Origin: Nitrincola alkalilacustris
GTDB lineage: Bacteria; Pseudomonadota; Gammaproteobacteria; Pseudomonadales; Balneatricaceae
Assembly (NCBI RefSeq): GCF_008973755.1
Contig: NZ_WBOM01000007.1
Coordinates: 62,001 to 126,000, forward strand
Direction: 5' to 3'
Length of the DNA stretch: 64,000 bases
Position numbers and translations under genes: made by a program
Shown here: positions 19,013-27,251 of the stretch, piece after piece
Position numbering within the stretch: the first letter of the stretch is position 1
Layout: every line of letters starts with the position of its first letter
The notes under the pieces: model-generated
What the model was told of the DNA's origin: nothing
What the model saw: the letters and a program-made list of their open reading frames with translations, nothing else
The model's database searches: none

Positions 19013-20082
19013 GTATACCCGCCAGCAAAGAGGATATTCTGGCCGCGATCAGAGCAGAGGCTGCATCGCGCAAGGATGCAACACCGGCTCCGGACGTACA
19101 GCCGATCCTGCCTTCGCGTATAGAAATGTCGGCATTTGATCTGGAATTGCGTCTGCCGTTTCAGCCTGCCTACCCGATTCAGGATTTTCTGCGCTTCGAA
19201 GGCGAAGCCTTTATCCGTAACGCCTACCGCGGCGTGCTGCATCGCGATGCAGACGCAGGCGGAATGCAAACCTTCATGGCAAAACTGTCTCAGGGCGAGC
19301 TTAAGCAACTGATCCTGTGCCAACTCCTCCTCTCTCCGGAAGGGGCAAAGATCGGGGTCAGAGTCAGAGGTCTTGGCCTGTTCAAACTGGCGATGAAAAC
19401 GCGTCTGGTCTGGCTCATCAAGCCCCTGCTGAGTCTGATCAGCTACCTGCAGCAGCGCAGTACTCCCGCCAGGGTCTCTTCCGAAACCCAGTTTCTGGCC
19501 GAAACCTTCCGTCAGACAATGGACGAGATGAATCAACTGCTGCTGGCGCAGGGCAGTGAACAGTACATGGCGCAGAATCGCATCCGCCAGCTTGAGCAAC
19601 AGCTGGAGATGCTGCACGCCACCACACAGGACGAGATAAATCACGCAACCGCGCAGATTGCAGCGCTGGAAACTGCACTCGCCGCCCAGCACGACACCCT
19701 GGAGCAGCTGCAGACCCGAATGGATGATCAGCAGGCTCAGGCAGAGCAGTTGCAGTCCTCTGTTGAATCCAGACTGGAGCAGGTAGATAGCACTCTGACC
19801 CCAATCTCGGAGCGGCAGGAACAGGTGCGCCAGGCGTTGGAGAATGTGAATCACAAGATTGCCTACAGCCATCAGCAGATGAACTTGCTGCTGAGCAGCC
19901 TGGCCAATGCCAATGATGCCACACCGGCAGCGGTACAGCCGCAATCCCAGTCCCAGTCCCAGCCCCAGCCCCAGTCCCAACCACAAGAGGCAACCGGCCC
20001 GACACGCGCCGAAAGTGCCGGCACGCGTGCCAGCCAGTCAGTGACTGCCCCCGCGGCAGCAAAAAAAAAACACCAGCCCTGA
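19009..20082 (+). CDS. DUF4214-like/coiled-coil protein, frame ends just after an A10 run
   Basis: 357 residues in this frame, starting at the ATG that overlaps the wzt stop. Order: a DUF4214-like segment near 65-110 (AFIRNAYRGVLHRDADAGG), a basic segment, a long coiled coil about 165-290 rich in Q/E/L, and a low-complexity SQSQ/PQPQ linker near 305-320. The frame runs through ten A at 20061-20070 and stops after KKKHQP. Moving -1 at that run continues without a stop into a full SAM methyltransferase. The gene is therefore either frameshifted or uses slippage. Two inverted copies of the GGGGTCAGAGT repeat core are embedded in the coding sequence (19349-19364 and 19792-19807). A coiled coil plus methyltransferase next to Wzt recalls WbdD, where the coiled coil measures O-antigen chain length. 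Confidence 0.8.
   Translation: MSIPASKEDILAAIRAEAASRKDATPAPDVQPILPSRIEMSAFDLELRLPFQPAYPIQDFLRFEGEAFIRNAYRGVLHRDADAGGMQTFMAKLSQGELKQLILCQLLLSPEGAKIGVRVRGLGLFKLAMKTRLVWLIKPLLSLISYLQQRSTPARVSSETQFLAETFRQTMDEMNQLLLAQGSEQYMAQNRIRQLEQQLEMLHATTQDEINHATAQIAALETALAAQHDTLEQLQTRMDDQQAQAEQLQSSVESRLEQVDSTLTPISERQEQVRQALENVNHKIAYSHQQMNLLLSSLANANDATPAAVQPQSQSQSQPQPQSQPQEATGPTRAESAGTRASQSVTAPAAAKKKHQP
20061..20070 (+). other. A10 homopolymer, probable frameshift or slippage site
   Basis: Ten consecutive A between the coiled-coil frame (codon phase 20059) and the methyltransferase frame. One extra A in the transcript, or a -1 ribosomal shift on AAA codons, joins the two into one protein of about 590 residues. 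Runs of nine or more A cause RNA-polymerase slippage in bacteria; a sequencing or replication error is the other explanation. Confidence 0.75.
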
Positions 20083-20783
20083 CCGAACTGGCCCAACGGC
20101 ACCTGCAGGATGACGTAGACGCCTTCTACGTTGCCTTCGAGGATGCCTGTCGCGGCACACGCGAACAGATCACAGAAAAACTCTCGGCATACCTGCCCTA
20201 TATTCCGGCCCCTGCACAGAACCATAACCGCGTTGTGGATATCGGCTGCGGTCGGGGCGAGTGGCTGATGCTGCTCAAGGAGCAGGGCTATGATGTCACC
20301 GGCATCGATATCAATCAGGTCATGGTCAGCACCTCCAACGAGCAGGGGCTGGCGGTGCTCAACACCGACATGCTCGACTGGCTGCGCCGACAGCCGGATG
20401 CCAGCCTGAATGCGATCACGGCGTTTCATGTGATCGAGCATATCCCCTTCGATCTGCTGATGCGTACCACGGTGGAAGCCTACCGTGTGCTGATCCCCGG
20501 CGGTGTGCTGATCTACGAAACCCCCAACCCGGAAAACCTGCTGGTGGGCAGCCATACCTTTTATCACGACCCTACCCATCGCAACCCGGTCACCCCCACG
20601 CTGGTCACCTTTCTGGCGGAATACAGCGGCTTTATCGATCACCAGATCAAACGTCTGCACCCCTATCCCGAGAGTGCTCGTCTGCCCGGCAATGATCCGG
20701 TCAGTGAGCGCCTGAACGGGATGCTCTGTGGCCATCAGGATTATGCCCTGATCGCCCGCAAGTCGATGCAACAGGAGATTTAA
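20070..20783 (+). CDS. SAM-dependent methyltransferase domain, -1 frame continuation of the gene above
   Basis: The open frame runs from the A10 site to 20783 (about 237 residues) with no ATG, GTG or TTG before a GTG at 20235, and that GTG falls inside motif I, so it cannot be a true start. The sequence after the shift reads TPALTELAQRHLQDDVDAFY, then VVDIGCGRGEWLMLL (SAM motif I), VTGIDIN (motif II) and AFHVIEHIP (motif IV). It is a class I methyltransferase, probably capping the exported glycan by O-methylation (inference from position beside a Wzt with C-terminal extension). Expression as anything but a fusion with the upstream frame seems unlikely. Confidence 0.8.
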   Translation, partial: TPALTELAQRHLQDDVDAFYVAFEDACRGTREQITEKLSAYLPYIPAPAQNHNRVVDIGCGRGEWLMLLKEQGYDVTGIDINQVMVSTSNEQGLAVLNTDMLDWLRRQPDASLNAITAFHVIEHIPFDLLMRTTVEAYRVLIPGGVLIYETPNPENLLVGSHTFYHDPTHRNPVTPTLVTFLAEYSGFIDHQIKRLHPYPESARLPGNDPVSERLNGMLCGHQDYALIARKSMQQEI

Positions 20784-20785
20784 CC

Positions 20786-20813
20786 ATGAAGGTTCACCCA
20801 TGAAGGTTCACCC
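20786..20813 (+). other. Two tandem 14-bp copies of the next gene's start, each a five-codon minicistron
   Basis: ATGAAGGTTCACCC occurs twice in tandem, then the real start ATGAAGATTTTGG at 20814. Because the period is 14, the three ATGs (20786, 20800, 20814) are in different frames. Each of the first two reads MKVHP-stop, with its TGA overlapping the next ATG, so ribosomes may step along by coupled reinitiation. The only Shine-Dalgarno-like sequence (CAGGAG near 20771-20776) is before the first ATG. Confidence 0.7.
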
Positions 20814-21842
20814 ATGAAGATTTTGGTCACGGCCAGCCATACCCCCTTTCTGCACGGTGGCGCCGATCATCAGATCCATGGTCTGGTGCAGGCATTCAAG
20901 GACGCCGGTCATCAGGTTGAGCTGCTGCGCTTTCCCTTCCGCTTCAGCCCGGAAACCGCCATCAGCGATCTGATGCGGCACTGCGAGGGGCTGGATATGA
21001 ACCTGCCCAATGGCGTACAGATCGACAAGGTGGTCAGCCTGCAGTTTCCCGGTTATGGGGTGCAGCACGATGACCACCGCGTGTGGGTGATGCATCAGCA
21101 TCGCGCCGTGTATGACCTGTTCGATGCCGAGCAGGCCAGCCCTGAGCTGAAAGCACTCAAGCAGGAGATAGAAGCCTACGACCTGGCCGCCTTTAGCCGT
21201 GCCACCAAGCTCTTTGCCGAATCGCATACCGTCGCCAAGCGCCTGCAGACGCACAACAACCTGATCGCGCCGCCGCTTTATCATCCGCCCTATGGCGAGT
21301 CGCACTTTTACCACGCCGACCCCTATCCCTACATCTTTTACCCGAGCCGGCTGGAAACGCTCAAGCGCCAGTCACTGCTGATTCAGGCCGCACGTTACAT
21401 GAGATCGCCGGTACAGATACTGATCGGTGGTGTGGGTGGTCAGCAGGAGAATTATGCGCGTGAAATAGAGCAGGCCGGCGTGGGGGATCGCGTGCACCTG
21501 ATCGGGCGCTTCTCCGATGAAGAAAAATACGCCCTCTATGCCCGCTCACTGGCGGTGTTCTTCGGCCCCTATGAGGAGGACTACGGCTATATCACACTCG
21601 AAGCGATGCTTTCGGGCAAACCGGTAATCACCTGCACCGACTCAGGCGGCCCGCTGGAGTTTGTCAAAAATGGCGAGACCGGCCTGATCTGCCCACCCGA
21701 ACCCCAGGCAATTGCCGAAGCGATCGACAGCCTGCACAGCCAGCGTCGATACAGCACCGAGATGGGACACAATGCACGCCACCACTACCGCGCCATGAAT
21801 ATCCGCTGGTCCCACGTGGTTGAAACCCTGTTGCAGGAGTGA
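20814..21842 (+). CDS. GT4 family glycosyltransferase
   Basis: 342 residues. N-terminal VTASHTPFLHGGADHQIHGL is a GT-B acceptor-domain start; the donor half holds FYPSRLETLKRQSLLI near 168 and PYEEDYGYITLEAMLSGKPV near 245-265 with the E-x7-E motif. It follows the methyltransferase gene by about 30 bp, a stretch containing the duplicated start. It belongs to the same transcript as Wzm/Wzt and should extend or modify the exported polymer. Linkage unknown. Confidence 0.9.
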   Translation: MKILVTASHTPFLHGGADHQIHGLVQAFKDAGHQVELLRFPFRFSPETAISDLMRHCEGLDMNLPNGVQIDKVVSLQFPGYGVQHDDHRVWVMHQHRAVYDLFDAEQASPELKALKQEIEAYDLAAFSRATKLFAESHTVAKRLQTHNNLIAPPLYHPPYGESHFYHADPYPYIFYPSRLETLKRQSLLIQAARYMRSPVQILIGGVGGQQENYAREIEQAGVGDRVHLIGRFSDEEKYALYARSLAVFFGPYEEDYGYITLEAMLSGKPVITCTDSGGPLEFVKNGETGLICPPEPQAIAEAIDSLHSQRRYSTEMGHNARHHYRAMNIRWSHVVETLLQE

Positions 21843-21850
21843 GATAGAAG

Positions 21851-24232
21851 GTGAAAATCGCAATACTGGCCCCCAGCCCCGTTCCCTATACCATCGGCGG
21901 CGCCGAAAAGCTCTGGTGGGGCATGCTCGATTATCTGAATCAGCAGACCTCCCATCAGGCCGAACTGATCAAGATCCCCTCGCCGGAGCGCAACTTCCGC
22001 GAAGTGATCCAGAGCTACGAAGCCTTCAGCCGCATGGACCTGAGCCATTTTGACTGCGTGATCAGCACCAAATATCCCGCCTGGATGATCGATCACCCCA
22101 ACCATATCTGCTACCTGCAGCACACACTGCGCGGGCTATACGACACCTACCACTTCTGTGGCCAGCCCGAGTCGCTCCCGGCACTGCCGGACGCCTTCGT
22201 CCCGCTGCTGGCACTGCTCAAGGCCACGCCTGCACGCGAACAGCTTCAACCGCTGTTCGCTCAGGTGCAAACCCTGATGGCAGATCCCGCGCATGACAGC
22301 CATTTTGCCTTTCCCGGCCCGCTGACCCGCGCCATCGTGCACCATCTGGATCGCATCGCGCAGCGCCCCGGCGCGATCCAGCGCTATGCGGCGATCTCCC
22401 ATACGGTTCGGCGGCGACGTGATTACTTCCCCGCAGATGCCGAGGTGCTGGTGATGCACCACCCCTCGGATCTGAAGGGGATACGCAGTGGTGACTACCG
22501 CTACCTGTTCACCGCCAGTCGGCTGGATCAGCCCAAGCGGATCGAGCTGCTGGTGCGGGCTTTCCTGCAGCTGCCGGATCAGATCGACTTCCTGATTGCC
22601 GGCACCGGCCCGCAGGAAGCGTTGCTGCATGAACTGGCAAAAGATGACCCGCGTATCAAGTTTCTGGGCCGAATCACCGATAGTCAGATCATCGACTACT
22701 ACGCCGATGCGCTTTTTGTGCCCTTCATCCCCTACGATGAGGACTACGGTCTGATCACCATCGAAGCGATGCAGGCAGGAAAAGCGGTGCTGACCACTAC
22801 CGATGCCGGTGGCGTGAATGAGTTTGTCGTGAATGGCGAAACCGGCCTGAGTGTGGCGCCGGATGAAAGCGCCCTGCGCGATGCCATGGCGCAACTGATC
22901 CGCCAGCCGGAGGACACCGCCCGCATGGGGCGCGAGGCGCAGTCACGAATCAGCCGCCATATCAGCTGGCAAGCGACCATGACCCCGCTGCTTGGAGAAG
23001 CGCTAACGCCAATGCCAGCACAAACACCAAACAGACAAACCGGCCTGCCAAGCCCGCGCAAGCGCATCGTGGTCACCTCCACCTTTCCCGCCTGGCCGCC
23101 GCACGGTGGCGGGCAGAGCCGCTTGTATCATCTATACAGAGAGGTGGCGCGTGAGCATGATGTCACCATCCTCTCTTTTGGCCAGCAGGGGCACGAGCTG
23201 CAACTGACCGCAGGGCTGAGCGAGATCTGCATCCCCTATAACGAAGCGCAGCGCCGGGTAAACGGCGAGCTGTCGGGCAAGGTGCAAACCGATATCAGCG
23301 ATATTCTGGTGATCGACAGCGTGTTCCTTAACCCAGCTTATATGAACACCCTGAAAGCACTGGCCGATAACAGCGATCTGATCATCTCCTCGCACCCCTT
23401 CTTCTATAAGGCGATCCGTGCCGTGTGGCAGGGGGCGGTGGGATACGACGCTCAGGATGTCGAGGCCGACGTGAAGGAATCGATCCTCGGCGGACGCCCG
23501 GGCGGCGAAGTCTGGCTCGATAAGGTGCGCTGGATCGAGCGCCACTGCCTGCACGACAGCCGCTGGGCCGTCAGCTGCAGCGCCCGCGATGCCGACCGCC
23601 TGCTGCAGCTGTATGGCGAGCGCGAAACCCCCTGCGCGGTGGTGCCCAACGGTGTGGATACACAACTCACCCCCTTTACCGATCTGCAGACACGACGGCA
23701 CCAGCGCCAGCGCATGGGGATCAATCAGGAGGTGATCCTGTTCATGGGCAGCTGGCATGGCCCCAATATAGAAGCCGCTCTGATCACCATCGAACTCGCC
23801 TGCAAATACCCGCAGTGGCAGTTCTGGCTGCTCGGTAGCCTGTGCGACCATCCCGATATACCACCGCCACCGCCCAATGTACTGCTGCTGGGCGCTCTGC
23901 CAGAGGCAGACAAGCAGCAGGTGATGGCCACCGCCAGCATCGCCCTGAACCCGATGCTGTCGGGATCGGGCACCAACCTCAAGATGCTGGACTACGCCGC
24001 CTGCGGCCTGGAGATCATCTCCACCCCCTTCGGCAACCGTGGTATCGAGTTTGTGCACGAGCACGAGATCAGCGTGGCACCGATCGAACGCTTCGGCCCG
24101 GCGATAGAAGCCCTGCTGGCGTTGCCGGATGATCAGCGCAACGAGCGCCTGCGTAATGCCAGGCTGCGCACCGAGGCAGACTATGACTGGTCGGTATGCG
24201 CCAGACCGCTGCTAGAACTGGTCAAATATTAA
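21851..24232 (+). CDS. Double glycosyltransferase, two GT4 modules in one chain
   Basis: 793 residues from a GTG at 21851, 8 bp after the previous stop. Module 1 (about 1-390) starts LAPSPVPYTIGGAEKLWWG and has IPYDEDYGLITIEAMQAGKA near 300-320; it is related to the single-module enzyme encoded just upstream. Module 2 (about 408-793) starts VVTSTFPAWPPHGGGQSRLY and has LNPMLSGSGTNLKMLDYAAC near 700-720. Tandem-module enzymes often add two successive residues or act as polymerases of a repeating unit. A PAQTPNRQTGLPSPRK linker joins the halves. The sequence before the S-layer-like gene follows, so this is the last gene of the exporter transcript. Confidence 0.9.
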   Translation: MKIAILAPSPVPYTIGGAEKLWWGMLDYLNQQTSHQAELIKIPSPERNFREVIQSYEAFSRMDLSHFDCVISTKYPAWMIDHPNHICYLQHTLRGLYDTYHFCGQPESLPALPDAFVPLLALLKATPAREQLQPLFAQVQTLMADPAHDSHFAFPGPLTRAIVHHLDRIAQRPGAIQRYAAISHTVRRRRDYFPADAEVLVMHHPSDLKGIRSGDYRYLFTASRLDQPKRIELLVRAFLQLPDQIDFLIAGTGPQEALLHELAKDDPRIKFLGRITDSQIIDYYADALFVPFIPYDEDYGLITIEAMQAGKAVLTTTDAGGVNEFVVNGETGLSVAPDESALRDAMAQLIRQPEDTARMGREAQSRISRHISWQATMTPLLGEALTPMPAQTPNRQTGLPSPRKRIVVTSTFPAWPPHGGGQSRLYHLYREVAREHDVTILSFGQQGHELQLTAGLSEICIPYNEAQRRVNGELSGKVQTDISDILVIDSVFLNPAYMNTLKALADNSDLIISSHPFFYKAIRAVWQGAVGYDAQDVEADVKESILGGRPGGEVWLDKVRWIERHCLHDSRWAVSCSARDADRLLQLYGERETPCAVVPNGVDTQLTPFTDLQTRRHQRQRMGINQEVILFMGSWHGPNIEAALITIELACKYPQWQFWLLGSLCDHPDIPPPPPNVLLLGALPEADKQQVMATASIALNPMLSGSGTNLKMLDYAACGLEIISTPFGNRGIEFVHEHEISVAPIERFGPAIEALLALPDDQRNERLRNARLRTEADYDWSVCARPLLELVKY

Positions 24233-24611
24233 CCATTTACTAAATTTTCATGCTGCAATGCATGAAAGGTTGCATATTACCGACGAACGGGCTTTAACAT
24301 ATCAAACAGTTATAGTAGGATCATGTGTGTTAAGCCCGTATAAGCAGAGGTGTCTGTTAAAAACGGCGGCTGGTCTGTTCACTTAGCCGGCTTTTTGCCT
24401 ACACTTATCAGGCCACTATGCGGCGGCGCTTGACCATTACTAGCAATTTCGGCAGGCCATAAGGCGCTTGCCTTGTGCCTGTAACATTTTGCGGATAAAC
24501 TTTCCGCAATCAGAAGTGTGTATTGGCCATGCGCTTCTGCATAACAAAGCAGCTACGCTTTGTCATATAAATGACCGAGTGACTTGGATACTACGAAAGG
24601 AGCTACAAAAG
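24233..24611 (+). promoter_or_regulatory. 379-bp upstream/leader region of the S-layer-like gene
   Basis: No gene is supported; an open frame beginning at 24468 has cysteines and no family resemblance and is just an extension of the downstream frame. It contains inverted repeats able to form stem-loops: TTGCGGA...TCCGCAA (24489-24509) and ACAAAGC...GCTTTGT (24544-24563). A GGAG at 24599-24602 sits 9 bases before the ATG at 24612. Long structured leaders that stabilise mRNA are known for S-layer genes; here this is inference. I cannot pick out a confident promoter. Confidence 0.45.
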
Positions 24612-27155
24612 ATGGCATTCTCTGATGATGTACAAAAAGCATACATCGCTTACTACGGTCGCCCTGCAGACCCAGCTGGTCTGGCATTCTGGGTTGATCA
24701 GCTGGAAGGCGTAGAAGGAAATCTGGACGAAATCATCCAGGCGTTCGCCAACTCTGCTGAATCTCAGGCACTGTTCGGCACCATGGACCCTGAAGATCAG
24801 ATTGATTCTCTGTATCAGCAGTTGTTCAATCGTGCACCGGATGCAGCAGGCAAGCAGTTCTACGTTGATCTGCTGGCTGAAAATGCCGGTGAGCCAGGCT
24901 TCCTGGGTAAAATTGCTCTGATGATTCTGGATGGCGCTCAGAACGAAGACCTGACCACCATCAACAACAAACTGGCTGTAGCTGTTCGCTTCACCGCAGC
25001 GCTGGAAGCTGATGTTGATGCCAATGCGGCATATGACGGTGATGCTGCTGCCGCAACTGCACGCGCAATGCTGGCCAATGTCGATGACGCGACTGACACT
25101 GACGCGTTTGATATTGCCACGACTATTCAGCAGTTGAAAGATGATGTTCCCGGCGTACCAGGTCAGACGTTTGTACTGACGACCGGTCAGGACAACATCC
25201 AGGGTACTGCTGACGATGACACCATCCTCGGCATAGTGGATGGTGCCAACAACACCTTCACTCTGGGCGATGTGATCAATGGCGGTGCCGGTACCGACAC
25301 CCTGAAGATCACCACTGACCAGGGCGCGCTGAACCTGGGCATTGCTACCATCAGCAATGTCGAGAAGTTTATTGCCGACATCCGTGATGACGGTTTCGAC
25401 ACGCTGAACCTCGCCAATAACGCCTTCACCAAGGCAACGCTTGACTTCAATGGTATGGAGCATAATGACAGCGTTGACGTGCTGAGCGTCAACCGTTCTA
25501 CGGCACTTGAAGTCAAGAACGTTGACCTGGATGGTAACACCCTGACGATCTCGTATGCCGGTAGTGCTGCGATTAACAACTCCTTGTCGCTGACCAACGT
25601 TGAGAATGGTGATGTCAATGTTGAGTTCAATCACACTGACGACAAGGCTGCAGGCTCCTACACGGTTAACCTGGATAACGTGAAGGATGTTGAGCTGGAC
25701 CTTGACGACGAAGGCGCTGCACTCGAGTTGAACGTTGTTGTGAATGGTGACTCTTCGGGTCTGGATATCAGGAACTACAGCTCGTCTGCTTTTGCTGGTG
25801 CTGCTGCTGTTGTGAACGTGACCCTGAATGCCGATCTGCAGGTTGATTGGTGGGATCTGTCGGATGCGAACGACAGCACCACTTCTTTCAACATTATGGG
25901 CTCTGGTAATCTGACGATCGATAGCCTCGACGACGGTTCAAGCGAGCTGACAGTGAATGCTGGCACTGCGACCGGTAACATCGACATCACTTTCGGAACC
26001 AGTGACTTGGTGTCCGTCACCACTGGTTCCGGTGATGACCGTATCGTGCTGGATAACGACTACTTCGTTGCTGACAGTGAGCTGGTCGTAGCCCTGGGTA
26101 CGGGCTTCAACACGCTGGGTATCAGTGATGTAAGTAATCAGACTGACCTAGCTGATCTGGACTTCTCCGACGTCACCCTCTCAGGTGTCGGTGCGCTGGA
26201 GTTTGCCGACTCTATCACCTTGACTGGCGATGCTACCCTTGACCTTGAAGGCGTAGGTAACATCTCCAAGCTGGTAGTTGCCGACCTCATTGGTGCTGGA
26301 TGGGAGTTCCAGATCGACAATGCACAGGCAACCTTGAACATCGAGTCCAAGGACACGTTTGATGATGTGTATCTGTATCTCGATGCCGTCAGCACGCTGA
26401 ACCTGTCGGCTGAAGACTACATCGATGTCCAGTTGGATGATGCCAACAACGGCTACAACGATGTGCTTGAGAATGTCACCATCACCTCTGCAGAAGGCAG
26501 TGTGGATGCCAACATCTACGACCTGGCCATGCTGAAGAACCTGACCATCGTTGCTGATGCAGACAACGAGAACAACGGCTCTGTCAATCTGGACCTCGAC
26601 GGTGCACCCGAACTGCTGACCGTATCACTGACAGCAGGTGATGAAGTGTATGCGGTCATCCAGGACGCTGCCAAGCTGACCACGGTTACCGTGGTGGCGG
26701 GGGACGATAATGGCAACAACTACCTTGAACTGAATGATACTCCGAAGGTCACCCTGATTGACCTGAGCGGCCTGACGGGTAACGACGACGGTGGTGCCAA
26801 CGAGAATGGCTATATCGAAGTCTACGCTGAATTTGCTGCCTTTGCTCAAGCCGTAACCATTATGATCAGTGCTGCTGATCTGGATTACATCGCCGAGGGC
26901 GATGGTACTGCTCGTGAAATCATCAAGTTCGTGGGTGACGATATCGGTACTGTCGATATCAGCAACTTCACCGTTGGTGTCGGTAGTAACGGCGACCGTC
27001 TGGACTTCAGCGCCTTTGCAGGCGTAAACAGTCTGGACGACCTGGTAATCGTGTTGGCTGGAGCTGATACAGTCATTACTTCCACAGCTTTCGAAGGCGA
27101 GATCACGGTTATTGGTGCGGATGTGTCGTCTGACGCATTTAACTTCATCTTCTGA
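24612..27155 (+). CDS. S-layer-like DUF4214 protein, major candidate type I substrate
   Basis: 847 residues. Residues 1-135 are a DUF4214 domain (AYIAYYGRPADPAGLAFWVD; FNRAPDAAGKQFYVD; ALMILDGAQNEDL). From about 185 to the end the chain is acidic, rich in D, N, T, V and G, beta-strand-like, with isolated RTX-like pieces (GQDNIQGTADDDTILG; GSGDDRIVLDND) and no visible cysteine. It ends SSDAFNFIF, an acidic-hydrophobic type I signal. Composition, size, strong ribosome-binding site, long leader and a strong terminator fit an abundant surface or S-layer protein, as does the SapC gene that follows. Whether it forms an ordered lattice cannot be told from sequence. Confidence 0.85.
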   Translation: MAFSDDVQKAYIAYYGRPADPAGLAFWVDQLEGVEGNLDEIIQAFANSAESQALFGTMDPEDQIDSLYQQLFNRAPDAAGKQFYVDLLAENAGEPGFLGKIALMILDGAQNEDLTTINNKLAVAVRFTAALEADVDANAAYDGDAAAATARAMLANVDDATDTDAFDIATTIQQLKDDVPGVPGQTFVLTTGQDNIQGTADDDTILGIVDGANNTFTLGDVINGGAGTDTLKITTDQGALNLGIATISNVEKFIADIRDDGFDTLNLANNAFTKATLDFNGMEHNDSVDVLSVNRSTALEVKNVDLDGNTLTISYAGSAAINNSLSLTNVENGDVNVEFNHTDDKAAGSYTVNLDNVKDVELDLDDEGAALELNVVVNGDSSGLDIRNYSSSAFAGAAAVVNVTLNADLQVDWWDLSDANDSTTSFNIMGSGNLTIDSLDDGSSELTVNAGTATGNIDITFGTSDLVSVTTGSGDDRIVLDNDYFVADSELVVALGTGFNTLGISDVSNQTDLADLDFSDVTLSGVGALEFADSITLTGDATLDLEGVGNISKLVVADLIGAGWEFQIDNAQATLNIESKDTFDDVYLYLDAVSTLNLSAEDYIDVQLDDANNGYNDVLENVTITSAEGSVDANIYDLAMLKNLTIVADADNENNGSVNLDLDGAPELLTVSLTAGDEVYAVIQDAAKLTTVTVVAGDDNGNNYLELNDTPKVTLIDLSGLTGNDDGGANENGYIEVYAEFAAFAQAVTIMISAADLDYIAEGDGTAREIIKFVGDDIGTVDISNFTVGVGSNGDRLDFSAFAGVNSLDDLVIVLAGADTVITSTAFEGEITVIGADVSSDAFNFIF

Positions 27156-27198
27156 TTCACGCCCTCACTCGAGGGCCTGAACTGAAGTGATACACTCG

Positions 27199-27229
27199 GA
27201 GGGGGCTGTTTACAGCCCCCTCTTTTTTT
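27199..27229 (+). terminator. Strong rho-independent terminator after the S-layer-like gene
   Basis: Perfect stem GAGGGGGCTG / CAGCCCCCTC with a short loop, followed by seven T. It lies 44 bp after the stop and just before the SapC gene, so SapC would be expressed by read-through or from its own promoter. Confidence 0.93.
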
Positions 27230-27251
27230 ACAGAACGCGAAAGGTGGCCAC

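Noticed and set aside
24468-24611. Longer N-terminus for the S-layer-like protein starting at 24468
   Set aside because: The extension contains cysteines, lacks family similarity, and a strong GGAG is placed for the ATG at 24612.
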